Source: an uncultured Clostridia bacterium
Lineage (GTDB): Bacteria > Bacillota > Clostridia > Christensenellales > CAG-314
Assembly (NCBI GenBank): GCA_934203075.1
Contig: CAKPYT010000043.1
Span: 1-31,185, forward strand
Direction of reading: 5' to 3'
DNA: 31,185 nt
A model generated the notes under the pieces. It saw only the letters and a list, made by a program, of their open reading frames with translations. It ran no database searches and had not been told where the DNA came from. Of the stretch, positions 20,887 through 28,927 are shown piece by piece. The position numbers and the translations under genes were made by a program. Every line of letters starts with the position of its first letter. Within the stretch, counting starts at the first letter, position 1.

Positions 20887-21357
20887 TTATTCCTCCGTAC
20901 GTTTTGCCACGTCCACCCAGCCAACGGGGCGGGAATACTCCTCCAATTGCGGGATCGTCACCTCGATGGCGCTGTTGGAACTGCCGCAGGCGGGGAACAC
21001 CGTTTCGAACGGCTGGAGCGACTCGTCCAGATACACTTCTACCCCGTCGTTTACGGCGAAGGGGCAAACGCCGCCCACCGCATGCCCGACCAACGGCTCC
21101 GCTTCTTCGGAAGCGAGCATTTTTGCTTTTGTGCCGAAACGGTGCTTGAATTTTGCGTTATCGATTTTCTCGTCCCCCGCCAGCACGATTAACACGATGC
21201 GTTCCCCCACGCGGAAGGAAAGCGTTTTGGCGATGCGCTTCGGCTCGCAGCCCAATGCTTCCGCCGCCAGAGCAACCGTTGCACTGGAAACCGGAAACTC
21301 CATCACGTCTGTTCTGCCGAATTGTTTCAAATAATCTTTTACCTTTTGTATTGCCAT
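20887..21357 (-). CDS. YbaK/EbsC-type aminoacyl-tRNA deacylase
   Basis: A 156-aa protein of the YbaK fold. Motifs are SSATVALAAEALGCEPKRIAKTLSFRVG (the catalytic Lys lies in RIAKTL), GDEKIDNAKFKHRFG, and VGGVCPFAVNDGVEVYLDESL (the GG-x-x-P-F motif). Such proteins clear Cys or other wrong amino acids from tRNA(Pro). It is the second YbaK-domain protein in the window, differing from the PrdX-like one at 10330. Only a weak AGAG lies before the ATG. It follows rsmI by 73 nt and may share its transcript. Confidence 0.88.
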   Translation of the reverse strand: MAIQKVKDYLKQFGRTDVMEFPVSSATVALAAEALGCEPKRIAKTLSFRVGERIVLIVLAGDEKIDNAKFKHRFGTKAKMLASEEAEPLVGHAVGGVCPFAVNDGVEVYLDESLQPFETVFPACGSSNSAIEVTIPQLEEYSRPVGWVDVAKRTEE

Positions 21358-21430
21358 GTTTCTCTTTTGAATTCTCCGATCCGCACGCTTCGTTTCTCAA
21401 AGCGATGCGGCAGATCCGCGAAACGGATCG

Positions 21431-22234
21431 TCAAATAAACTTTTGATAAATTTCACTTTTGCTGACGCCGCGGTCCTTTGCCGTTTGCTTCATTGCTTCC
21501 ATTTTGCTCATTCCGCTATCCAGATAAAAACGAACGTGTTCCTCTACGGAGAGTTCGTTCCACCGGTTGGTTTGCTCCACACGATTGACGACCAGCACGT
21601 ACTCCCCTTTCGGGTTTTCCAGCGAGAGCGGAAGTTTGCCCTTCTGCACGCTTTCGTGCAGTTTCGTCAGTTCTTTCACGACGGCAATTTCTCTGGCGCC
21701 GAGTGCTTCGTACAAAAAGGCAAGGTCGCGATTTACGTCGTGCGGGGACGAATAGAACACCAATACCGCCCCGGAAGAGACTCGTTCGATCAACGCCTTT
21801 TTCTCCGCCGTTTTGCCCGGCAGAAAGCCGACGAACGTGACCGGGGCCTCGAACCCGGACAAGGCAAAGGCGGTTGCAAACGCACATGCCCCGGGCAGCA
21901 GCGTATACTCGTAGCCCTGCTCCTGCAAAAAGCGCACGAGGATACTGCCCGGATCCGAAATGCAGGGCATGCCGGCATCGCTGATGACGCAAATGCGTTT
22001 GCCTTCCTCCAGCATTGTCTGAATTTCGGCGAGCATTGCCGTTTCGTTGAATTTATGATACGGTTTCAGTGGTTTTTTGATTTCGTAATGATCCAACAGA
22101 ATTCTGCTGTGGCGGGTATCTTCGCACAGAATACAATCCGCCGTACGCAATACTTCCAGAGCACGCAAGGTGATATCCTGCAGATTGCCGATGGGCGTCG
22201 ACACAAACGAAACGTTACCCTTTTTGTTTTCCAT
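21431..22234 (-). CDS. rsmI: 16S rRNA (cytidine1402-2'-O)-methyltransferase
   Basis: A 267-aa SAM-dependent methyltransferase of the tetrapyrrole-methylase fold. Motifs are VSFVSTPIGNLQDITLRALEVL at the N-terminus, CEDTRHSRILLDHY, VISDAGMPCISDPG and the C-terminal VKELTKLHES. RsmI methylates C1402 in the ribosomal decoding centre. The C-terminus (AMKQTAKDRGVSKSEIYQKFI) is the usual helical tail. GGAG precedes the ATG at 6 nt. The start overlaps the trmN6-like gene by 20 nt, a linkage that is common in Firmicutes. Confidence 0.95.
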   Translation of the reverse strand: MENKKGNVSFVSTPIGNLQDITLRALEVLRTADCILCEDTRHSRILLDHYEIKKPLKPYHKFNETAMLAEIQTMLEEGKRICVISDAGMPCISDPGSILVRFLQEQGYEYTLLPGACAFATAFALSGFEAPVTFVGFLPGKTAEKKALIERVSSGAVLVFYSSPHDVNRDLAFLYEALGAREIAVVKELTKLHESVQKGKLPLSLENPKGEYVLVVNRVEQTNRWNELSVEEHVRFYLDSGMSKMEAMKQTAKDRGVSKSEIYQKFI

Positions 22235-22964
22235 AACTTTCTCCGTAAATTTTTTGCGCCTGTTCGGTGTAATTTCCCGCTTCGTCGTACAGCGTCAGGG
22301 ACTTCCACCGCATGCCGTGCTTCCCCTCTTTCACGGCTTTTACCAGCACCAGGCACGGTTCCGCCCCGGGACGGGGATACACCAGGCAGACCTCCTTCAC
22401 GACAAGGCGCTGCTGCCCGAGCGTGACGCACAACTCCGCAAACCGCTCCGGCTGATGCACCAGGTACAAACTCCCGCGGAATTTCAGCACTCTGGCCGCA
22501 CTTTCCGCCAATTGCGGGAGCGTGAGAGTGACTTCGTGCCTGCAAATCCGCTGTGTTTCGTTGCTTTGCACGGGGCCGGCATTCTGTTTGCGGTACGGCG
22601 GGTTGCAAAAGACGACGTCTGCAATGTCCGCCCCTAAAATCTGCGCGGCCTGTCGCACGTCTCCCTGTACCGTTTCGATCCCGAGCCCGTTGCGCAATGC
22701 GTTGCGGCGCGTCAGATCCGCCAGATGCGGCTGCAGTTCCAGCGCGATTAAACGCTTGGGGTGCTGCTTGTACGCCACCAGAACGGACACGACGCCGCAC
22801 CCGCTGCCGAACTCGCATGCGACGGCGTTTTTGGGCAATTTTACGTAGTTTGCCAACAAGACGGAATCCGTCGTGAACAAATACCACTGCGGATTCTGCG
22901 CGATGGTCATGCCTCCGCACTGCAAATCCTCCAGCCGTTCGCCTTCTTTTAACAGTTCTTCCAT
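22215..22964 (-). CDS. tRNA1(Val) adenine37-N6-methyltransferase-like protein
   Basis: A 249-aa Rossmann methyltransferase of the TrmN6/YabB family. The SAM site is CEFGSGCGVVSVL (residues 50-62), the acidic residue follows in IALELQP, and the amino-methyltransferase motif is NPPY at 121-124. It is predicted to methylate adenine N6 in tRNA. The frame stays open upstream to 23576, but ATG 22964 is where the family begins (MEELLKEGERLEDL). No SD is present; the -10 box of a sigma-A promoter ends 6 nt before the ATG, so the message is likely leaderless. Its stop overlaps the rsmI start. Confidence 0.9.
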   Translation of the reverse strand: MEELLKEGERLEDLQCGGMTIAQNPQWYLFTTDSVLLANYVKLPKNAVACEFGSGCGVVSVLVAYKQHPKRLIALELQPHLADLTRRNALRNGLGIETVQGDVRQAAQILGADIADVVFCNPPYRKQNAGPVQSNETQRICRHEVTLTLPQLAESAARVLKFRGSLYLVHQPERFAELCVTLGQQRLVVKEVCLVYPRPGAEPCLVLVKAVKEGKHGMRWKSLTLYDEAGNYTEQAQKIYGESYGKQKG

Positions 22965-22970
22965 GTTTTT

Positions 22971-22999
22971 ATTGTAGCACACTACGCCCTTTCTTGCAA
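22971..22999 (-). promoter_or_regulatory. Sigma-A promoter placed for a leaderless trmN6-like message
   Basis: TTGCAA (22999-22994) and TACAAT (22976-22971) are 17 nt apart on the minus strand. Six bases then lead to the ATG at 22964, the same spacing as at 12559 and 29713. Confidence 0.75.
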
Positions 23000-23043
23000 T
23001 CGACTTGAGGGAACGCGGAAAAAGCGTTTTCGGCAGCCATGCA

Positions 23044-23071
23044 AAAAACAGCCGTAAAAACGGCTGTTTTT
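23044..23071. terminator. Terminator of the M16C peptidase gene
   Basis: AAAAACAGCCGT and ACGGCTGTTTTT form a perfect stem with a 4-nt loop, flanked by A and T runs on both sides. It lies about 60 nt after the peptidase stop and probably works in both directions. Confidence 0.85.
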
Positions 23072-23128
23072 GATGTTTCGATTGCAGATTGCTCCTTCCG
23101 CACGGGAAGACTTTTCCTTCGAAGGGAA

Positions 23129-26041
23129 TCAGAACAACACTTTCACTTCTGCAAAGAGGGAGGCGTTTTCCTGCAATTTTTGCGTATTGCCCAAAGCGGA
23201 ATGATAGTTTTGTTTCATCACCGCATCGATGACGTCTCCGCAGGCGCGAATTTGTTCCACCGTTACGTGCAGCACTTCGTCGCGTTCCTTTTGCAGTTGT
23301 TCCGTCGTGATGCCGCAAAGGTGTCTGCGCAGGGCAACCATGCCCTTCTCGCCTTTTTTGATTTTTGCATCCAGATCGTTGATGGTGCCGATGATGAGTT
23401 TTTCCAACTCGCTTTGCGTTGCGTCGAAGTTCCGCAGGAACTCCCCTGCATGATCGTACACGCGGAAAGTTTCTGCCAATTTGGGATCGCGATAACTTGC
23501 AAACGCCAGATCCCCCTGCGGGGTCAGCGTTTCCATGACGTGATATGCCCCGCCCTGAATACGAACCATATTCCACAGATAATCCTTGGAGAGAATCGTT
23601 TTTGCTACCAGAAGCGCACCGGAAGAACGGAAACCCGCTTGCGCAAAGTTGCCGCCCTTGGCAACGTACTGCACCTTCATGGGGCAGGTGAGAGCCTCGT
23701 CTTTATGCGTTGCGACAAATTCGTACGGGTAGCGCTGTGTTTTTTCGGTGCCGAGAACGGCAATCAACCCGGAGATTTTCTCCTCTACCTGTGCCTGCCC
23801 TTGTGCGTCCCCCGTGATTAACACGGAAAGGTTGTCTTTGCGGAACAGTTTTTCTGCCACGGCTTTGACTTTCTCCACCACGGCAGCGGCGTTTGCCGCC
23901 AGCTCTTTTTCGATTTCCGCAGAGGCCAGATAGTAGCCGATGCCGCTGACTTCTTCGAGGAGCGCCTTTTCTTTAGAGAAATAGGACAGCAGGTGCTGCA
24001 TCATCAAACGGTTGCCGCGCCCCGTAATTGCCATTTTTTGGCGCATACGGCTGGTGGCCAGAACGGATTGCAGCCGGGAAACGTCGTCGTAGACGGTTTT
24101 CGTGAGAATCTCCACGGCAAGACGAACCCCTTCTGCCACTTTATCGTTCACTGTTTTGATGTTCAGAACGAAATACGCCTGCGCATCGTCCGGATCCGCA
24201 ACCTTCCCGAATGCGGCGAAATTTGCCGTGATGCCGCCCGTCAGGATGGCAATATCGTTGGAAACGTCCGCAAACGATTTTTCTTTTGTGCCGAGTTTGC
24301 CGACGGTATCCGCCAGAACGGCAGCGTACGGCAGTTCTTCCTTTTGGAGGCAGGACAAATCGAACAGGCAGGCGGTGTACGCAATGCGGTTGGTATCCGC
24401 CACGTGATGATACAGCGTGATGCCCTCTTTCTTCGATTCGCTTACGGTATACGCGGTAACTTTCGGTTCGATATCCGTCAGAGACAACCGCGGAATGGTT
24501 GCCAGCGCTTCTTCGCTATCCGGCGTGGTTTGTTTTTTGCGCAATCTTGCCGTTGCGTCCCGAATCGCCTGCACTTCCTCCGCCGTCATGGAGGCGCGTT
24601 TTTTCTTTAATTCTTCCGCAATTTCATCCGTTTGCGGCAGATCCTTGCGGGGGTTCATCACTACCGTTGCATAATACGGGTTTTTCAGCAGGCATTTTTC
24701 GATGACCTCTTCGAACTGACGGGACGCCATGTTCTTACGGAACCGATCGAAATATTCTTCATAGCGATAGTGTTCCAACAGGTCGGGGCACCCGTACTCC
24801 CAACCGTTCAATCCCCAGAAACTGGACATGATGCCCATCGGAATGGGGCCGAAATTGCCTTCTCTTAAATTGAATTCGGAACGGTTGATGGACGCTTCGA
24901 TGGACTTTTTATCCAGCCCGTTCTGCGCCAGTTCTTTCAGCGTATCGAACACGATTTTTTGGAATTCGCTCTTTCTTGCGGCGTTTGCACCCTGCACCTG
25001 AACGGAGAACGTCGGCTGCAGATTGCCGTTGGAGAATCCGCCGGAAACCTGACCGAGCCCGGCTTTCATCAAGGCTGCTTTTAACGGAGCCGCTTCGGAA
25101 TCCAACAGGACGTCCGCAAGGACGGTCAGCTTCAGATCCAACTCGCGATCCTTCACGTCTCCCGTGACGAAGGACAGTTCCATCACGGCTTTTTTCGTTT
25201 CGTCTTCGTTTGCCGCAATCGGATAGTCGATTACGCGTTCGACCGGCTGCGTTTTGACCGGCTGATACGGCACGGTGATGCGCACGCCTTCATCCGTATA
25301 CTCGTGCAGATACGCTTCGTCCATAAACTTCAGAACTTCGTCCATGTTCGCATCCCCGCAGACCACCATGCAGCAATTCGACGGATGATAGTACTTTTTA
25401 TGAAAAGCGGTGAACATTTCCTGCGTCAATTCCGGAATATGCTTCGGATCCCCGCCGGAACAGTTCTTATAGAAGTTATCGTACAGCGCTTTGTTCATCT
25501 CTTCTTCGATTCTGTCTTCCGGAGCGGACAAAGCACCCTTCATTTCGTTGTAGACGACGCCGTTGATGACCAATTCGTCCCGATCGTTGATTTCGTAATG
25601 CCACCCTTCCTGCATCAGCATTTCCGGAACGGTATAAATGGTGGGATGGAAAATGGCATCCAGATAGACGTCCAGAAGATTCATGAAATCCTTATCGTTC
25701 TGGCTGGCAAAGAAGTACTGCGTACGATCGGGGCCGGTAGATGCATTGATGATGGTGTTCAGCGAACCTTTGGCAATTTCCGCAAAGGGTTCGCGCACGG
25801 GAAATTTCGCCGACCCGCCAAGGCAGCTGTGTTCCAGAATATGCGCTACGCCGGTGTCGTCCTGCGGAAGAGTGCGGAAACATGCCAAAAAGGATTTTTC
25901 CGTATCTCCGTTGGCGATGAAAATCAGTTTGGCGCCGCTTTTCACGTGCGTGAAGACGCTTGCCTCACCGGAGAGTTCTTTCAGTGGTTCTTGCCGCTCT
26001 AGACGGAAACCGTAATAAATCTGAGAAAGTTCTTTGTTCAT
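23129..26041 (-). CDS. M16C family (presequence protease-type) metallopeptidase
   Basis: A 970-aa zinc peptidase of the insulinase superfamily, subfamily M16C, which forms a closed clamshell and degrades peptides. The inverted zinc motif HILEH is at residues 67-71, and the downstream zinc Glu lies in VVYNEMKGALSAPEDRI near residue 165. The protein has four half-domains in the usual order, and the C-terminal half is the inactive partner. It has no signal peptide, so it should act in the cytosol. GGGAGG lies just before the ATG at 26041. A sigma-A promoter lies upstream and a clear terminator downstream, making it a single-gene unit. Confidence 0.94.
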   Translation of the reverse strand: MNKELSQIYYGFRLERQEPLKELSGEASVFTHVKSGAKLIFIANGDTEKSFLACFRTLPQDDTGVAHILEHSCLGGSAKFPVREPFAEIAKGSLNTIINASTGPDRTQYFFASQNDKDFMNLLDVYLDAIFHPTIYTVPEMLMQEGWHYEINDRDELVINGVVYNEMKGALSAPEDRIEEEMNKALYDNFYKNCSGGDPKHIPELTQEMFTAFHKKYYHPSNCCMVVCGDANMDEVLKFMDEAYLHEYTDEGVRITVPYQPVKTQPVERVIDYPIAANEDETKKAVMELSFVTGDVKDRELDLKLTVLADVLLDSEAAPLKAALMKAGLGQVSGGFSNGNLQPTFSVQVQGANAARKSEFQKIVFDTLKELAQNGLDKKSIEASINRSEFNLREGNFGPIPMGIMSSFWGLNGWEYGCPDLLEHYRYEEYFDRFRKNMASRQFEEVIEKCLLKNPYYATVVMNPRKDLPQTDEIAEELKKKRASMTAEEVQAIRDATARLRKKQTTPDSEEALATIPRLSLTDIEPKVTAYTVSESKKEGITLYHHVADTNRIAYTACLFDLSCLQKEELPYAAVLADTVGKLGTKEKSFADVSNDIAILTGGITANFAAFGKVADPDDAQAYFVLNIKTVNDKVAEGVRLAVEILTKTVYDDVSRLQSVLATSRMRQKMAITGRGNRLMMQHLLSYFSKEKALLEEVSGIGYYLASAEIEKELAANAAAVVEKVKAVAEKLFRKDNLSVLITGDAQGQAQVEEKISGLIAVLGTEKTQRYPYEFVATHKDEALTCPMKVQYVAKGGNFAQAGFRSSGALLVAKTILSKDYLWNMVRIQGGAYHVMETLTPQGDLAFASYRDPKLAETFRVYDHAGEFLRNFDATQSELEKLIIGTINDLDAKIKKGEKGMVALRRHLCGITTEQLQKERDEVLHVTVEQIRACGDVIDAVMKQNYHSALGNTQKLQENASLFAEVKVLF

Positions 26042-26073
26042 ATGTTCCTCCCGAACAAGATTTTATTGGTTTT

Positions 26074-26103
26074 ATTCTACACCAAAACGACGATTCCTTT
26101 CAA
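26074..26103 (-). promoter_or_regulatory. Sigma-A promoter of the M16C peptidase
   Basis: TTGAAA (26103-26098) and TAGAAT (26079-26074) are 18 nt apart on the minus strand, leaving a leader of about 25 nt with a strong SD. Confidence 0.75.
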
Positions 26104-26191
26104 CCCCCGCACGCAAATTTCCCGAGATTTTTCCCTGTTTTTCACGAGAGGACGAAAAACCGTGCGGACAAAAACTTTACAGCAAAACCTA

Positions 26192-26225
26192 TGAAAAAAT
26201 CGAAGCCGACAATTCGACTTCGATT
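26192..26225 (-). terminator. Terminator of the fabG-like gene
   Basis: AATCGAAG/CTTCGATT (26198-26205 with 26218-26225) form an 8-bp stem; on the minus strand the 3' arm merges into a run of six T. It lies about 180 nt after the stop of the gene at 26409. Confidence 0.65.
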
Positions 26226-26408
26226 CGAAAATTTGATTTGACAACGCTTCCGTTCGGCCGTCCGGTCCGGTTACGGCTTTTTTGTTCTTCTCCCCGGTTC
26301 TTTCCGCGAAGTTGCGCCCTTCCGACGCCGGCTTTACGCCCTGCTCCGCCCGATTCTGCGGTCAAAGCCCCGTCCGCATTCTTTTACGGGGCCTCTTCGG
26401 GAGGCCTG

Positions 26409-27134
26409 CTAAATCACAAAACCGCCGTTGACGCCAAGCACCTGACCCGTGACGTAGGAGGCCTCTGCCAGATACAGAATTCCTTCGGCGACTTCTTCCG
26501 CCGTGCCGAGGCGCTGCAGCGGAATTTCCTCCGCCAGATGCGCAAGCGTTTCGGCGCCGAGCGGCGCGTTCATTCCGGTGTCGATCACTCCCGGGCAAAT
26601 GCAATTGACCCGTACCCCCGCAAGAGACAATTCTTTGGCGAGCGCTTTGGTCAACCCGAGGACGCCCGCTTTTGCCGCAGAATACGCCACTTCGCAAGCC
26701 CCGCCGATTTGCCCCCACATGGAGGAAACGTTGACGATACTGCCCGAAGAGCGCTCCGCCATGCGGGGCGCCACCGCTTTGCAGCAATAAAACACGCTAT
26801 CCAGATCCACAGACAAGACCCTGCGCCAATCCTCCGGAGTTAAATCGCAAAAAAGTTTCTGCAATGCGATGCCCGCATTGTTCACCAGTACGTCGATTTC
26901 CCCAAAGCGAAACTCCACCTGAGACACGGTGCGCTGCACGGCACGAAAGTCCGTGACGTCGCAACAAAAAACTTCCGCAATGCCGCCTTCGGAAAGGATC
27001 TGACGCTGTACCTGCCTAGCGTTCTCTGCCTCCGTATGATACCAAATGGCAACGTTATAGTTCCTTTTTGCAAAGGCTTTGGCCGTTGCCGCGCCGATGC
27101 CCCTGTCTGCCCCGGTAACAATCACTGTTTTCAT
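26409..27134 (-). CDS. Short-chain dehydrogenase/reductase, FabG-like
   Basis: A 241-aa classical SDR. The nucleotide-binding TGADRGIG is at residues 7-14, NNAG at 85-88, the catalytic Ser in NVSSMW at about 137, and YSAAK with Tyr151 and Lys155. The C-terminus VTGQVLGVNGGFVI is typical of 3-oxoacyl-ACP reductases, but no fatty acid genes are adjacent, so the substrate is open. ATG 27134 is chosen because GGGAGAA lies 8 nt upstream; an ATG at 27149 is in frame but its SD context is poor. It has its own promoter and a terminator. Confidence 0.9.
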   Translation of the reverse strand: MKTVIVTGADRGIGAATAKAFAKRNYNVAIWYHTEAENARQVQRQILSEGGIAEVFCCDVTDFRAVQRTVSQVEFRFGEIDVLVNNAGIALQKLFCDLTPEDWRRVLSVDLDSVFYCCKAVAPRMAERSSGSIVNVSSMWGQIGGACEVAYSAAKAGVLGLTKALAKELSLAGVRVNCICPGVIDTGMNAPLGAETLAHLAEEIPLQRLGTAEEVAEGILYLAEASYVTGQVLGVNGGFVI

Positions 27135-27157
27135 AAAACGTTCTCCCATGCACCGCT

Positions 27158-27186
27158 ATTGTATTCCATCGCGCGGGTTTTGGCAA
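27158..27186 (-). promoter_or_regulatory. Sigma-A promoter of the fabG-like gene
   Basis: TTGCCA (27186-27181) and TACAAT (27163-27158) are 17 nt apart on the minus strand. The leader would be only about 17 nt and contains the SD. Confidence 0.7.
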
Positions 27187-27244
27187 TACTTTTTCTGCAG
27201 GAGGAAAAGAGTCTTTGCTTTTTTGGAAACTTTGCGCCAAACAC

Positions 27245-27273
27245 TTGTATTTTTTACCGACTTTTGCTACAAT
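27245..27273 (+). promoter_or_regulatory. Promoter of tRNA-Gly
   Basis: TTGTAT (27245-27250) and TACAAT (27268-27273) are 17 nt apart; transcription would begin a few bases before the tRNA. Confidence 0.8.
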
Positions 27274-27283
27274 ACTCTTGCGT

Positions 27284-27358
27284 GCGAGAGTCGTTCAATG
27301 GTAGAGCGTCGGCTTCCCAAGCCGATTTTCGCGGGTTCGATTCCCGTCTCTCGCTCCA
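27284..27358 (+). tRNA. tRNA-Gly (anticodon CCC)
   Basis: A 75-nt cloverleaf with encoded CCA. The acceptor GCGAGAG pairs with CTCTCGC, the D arm contains TTCAATGGTAGAGC, the anticodon stem TCGGC/GCCGA closes the loop TTCCCAA (anticodon CCC, reads GGG), and the T arm is GCGGG-TTCGATT-CCCGT. Discriminator is U73. Confidence 0.96.
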
Positions 27359-27394
27359 ATCCAATCGTCGCGGCAAATGCGACCCTTCCAACAA

Positions 27395-27421
27395 AATCAA
27401 TCGGCAAGGATTGATTTTTTT
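27395..27421 (+). terminator. Terminator of tRNA-Gly
   Basis: AATCAATC (27395-27402) and GATTGATT (27409-27416) form an 8-bp stem with a 6-nt loop, followed by a T-run. Confidence 0.85.
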
Positions 27422-27422
27422 C

Positions 27423-27755
27423 TTTCCAGCAAATTTTTCCACTCGCTTTGCCCCGTTGCGGCGCCTAGTGCTGCAAGAGGCAAGCGGTGCTCCGCCCATG
27501 GGGAGGTGCGACGCCGTTCGAACGGGACGTTTCTATCTGCTTTTGCTCCGTCTGCGGGCAATGCGGTTCGTCCTTTCTTTTTTTTGCGGTTTTTCGTCCG
27601 CAGGCCCCCAAAAAGGCAAAACGATTTAAAAGTTTTACTGCAAAGAAGAAAGAAACAAGGCAGGAACTTCTCAGCAATTTACGCCAGCCCTATCCTACCG
27701 AAACAAAAGATTCTCTCCCGCCGGATTGTCCCCGCGCAAGCGTATGCTCCGATTC
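27423..27755. other. Gap between tRNA-Gly and the MscS gene
   Basis: I find no supported gene in these 333 nt. It contains a perfect 12-bp palindrome CCGTTCGAACGG (27514-27525). I looked for SRP RNA and other small RNAs and did not find their core motifs. Confidence 0.6.
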
Positions 27756-27784
27756 TTGACAGGCTTTGGCAAAAATGCTATGAT
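27756..27784 (+). promoter_or_regulatory. Sigma-A promoter of the MscS gene
   Basis: TTGACA (27756-27761) and TATGAT (27779-27784) are 17 nt apart. The leader of about 65 nt contains a TGCGGG/CCCGCA stem-loop (27805-27822). Confidence 0.85.
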
Positions 27785-27855
27785 ATCCGGAAAGAAAGCG
27801 GGTCTGCGGGCACCGCCCCGCACAGGACAAAAACCACGCAAAGGAAGAAAATCGT

Positions 27856-28680
27856 ATGGATTGGAATACTTTTTGGGCAACCATTCAGAACTGGATTACC
27901 ACTACCGGCATCAAAGTTGTGATTGCCATTGCCGTTTTGATTTTTTCTTTTTCCCTCATCAACTGGCTTGGAAAAAAGATTGCCAAAAAGGGAAAAGAAA
28001 TTGAAAACAACAAAAACATCGACAAAACGCTGTATCGCACGCTGAGCAACGTTTTTAAGATTGCGCTGAAAATTTTGATTGTGCTGGCCCTGGTGGGCTA
28101 CCTCGGCATCGACACCAGCGGAATCACCACCGTGATCGCCTCCCTCGGCGTAGGCATCGGCCTTGCCGTGAACGGAGCCCTTTCCAACGTCGCCGGCGGC
28201 GTGCTGCTGTGGATCCCGCGCCCGGTTAAGGTGGACGATTACATTGCCGCCTGCGGATACGAAGGAACGGTGGAAGACATTTTGATTTGCAACACAAAAC
28301 TTCGCACGACGGATAATAAAACCATCTATCTGCCGAACGGAAAACTATCCACTTCGGAAATTGTGAATTACTACGAAAAAGAAATTCGTCGGGTGGACTT
28401 GACCTTTTCGATCGATTACACAAACGACTTTGAAAAAGCCAAAGCCCTTGTGATGGAAATCGCCATTGCAAACCCGATGGTGCTGGACAATCCTGCCCCG
28501 TCCGTACGAGTGGACGAGCACTCCGCCGACGGAGTGAAACTGATCGGAAAATTCTGGTGCAAGGCAGAAGTCTATTGGACGGTTCGCTATGACATGCTGG
28601 AAGCGGCAAAAACCGCATTCGATCAAAACGGCATTTCCATCCCCCTGCAGCACGTGGACCTGCAGACCCCGAAGGACTGA
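27856..28680 (+). CDS. Small-conductance mechanosensitive channel, MscS family
   Basis: A 274-aa membrane protein with three membrane helices (about residues 18-38, 66-86 and 90-115). The third is the pore helix, ASLGVGIGLAVNGALSNVAGGV, with the alternating Gly/Ala pattern of MscS. The beta domain follows (PRPVKVDDYI...GTVEDILICNTKLRTTDN, YLPNGKL), then the C-terminal alpha-beta domain. MscS opens under membrane tension on osmotic downshock. AAGGAAG precedes the ATG. It is a single-gene unit of normal family length. Confidence 0.94.
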   Translation: MDWNTFWATIQNWITTTGIKVVIAIAVLIFSFSLINWLGKKIAKKGKEIENNKNIDKTLYRTLSNVFKIALKILIVLALVGYLGIDTSGITTVIASLGVGIGLAVNGALSNVAGGVLLWIPRPVKVDDYIAACGYEGTVEDILICNTKLRTTDNKTIYLPNGKLSTSEIVNYYEKEIRRVDLTFSIDYTNDFEKAKALVMEIAIANPMVLDNPAPSVRVDEHSADGVKLIGKFWCKAEVYWTVRYDMLEAAKTAFDQNGISIPLQHVDLQTPKD

Positions 28681-28763
28681 GCCTCTGCTGCAGTGCCGAA
28701 AAAAAAACGACTCGACAAAACGCTTTTTCTCCCGTTTCCCAACACGACTCCGTTTTATCCGAA

Positions 28764-28798
28764 CAAAAAGGCTTGCGAATTTTCTTTCGCAAGCCTTT
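28764..28798. terminator. Terminator between MscS and the SDR gene
   Basis: A 13-bp stem AAAGGCTTGCGAA/TTCGCAAGCCTTT (28767-28779 with 28786-28798) with a 6-nt loop lies between the two convergent genes. The minus strand continues with TT, giving T5, so it terminates the SDR transcript best and probably also mscS. Confidence 0.8.
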
Positions 28799-28927
28799 GC
28801 TATTCCCGCTCCTTGTAGGGCAATAAAACAGCCGGGGTGCACAGGAGAACGCCGCATTTGCAACACGCCGAACCCTTTCCGCCGAAATCGCGGGATGCTT
28901 TGATGCCGAAATCCCTCTTCTTGCCCT

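Larger units (their letters stand above)
26042..26408. other. Gap between the peptidase and fabG-like genes
   Basis: This 367-nt region holds the peptidase promoter, the fabG-like gene's T-run terminator and two mutually exclusive GC-rich stem-loops at 26367-26406 (GCCCCGT/ACGGGGC and GGCCTC/GAGGCC). No gene is supported. Confidence 0.65.

Noticed and set aside
22965..23576. Long N-terminal extension of the trmN6-like frame
   Set aside because: It would run through the promoter, a terminator and the end of the peptidase gene on the same strand; the family begins at 22964.
27423..27755. Possible SRP RNA or other structured RNA
   Set aside because: GC-rich segments raised the idea, but the conserved SRP core (GGAAGGAGCAGC type) is not found on either strand.
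28800..28927. Possible small Cys-containing protein after the SDR gene (ending CCKCGVLLCTPAVLL)
   Set aside because: The reading looks protein-like, but no ATG, GTG or TTG with an SD is available after the SDR stop and the piece is only about 43 codons; kept as a curiosity.
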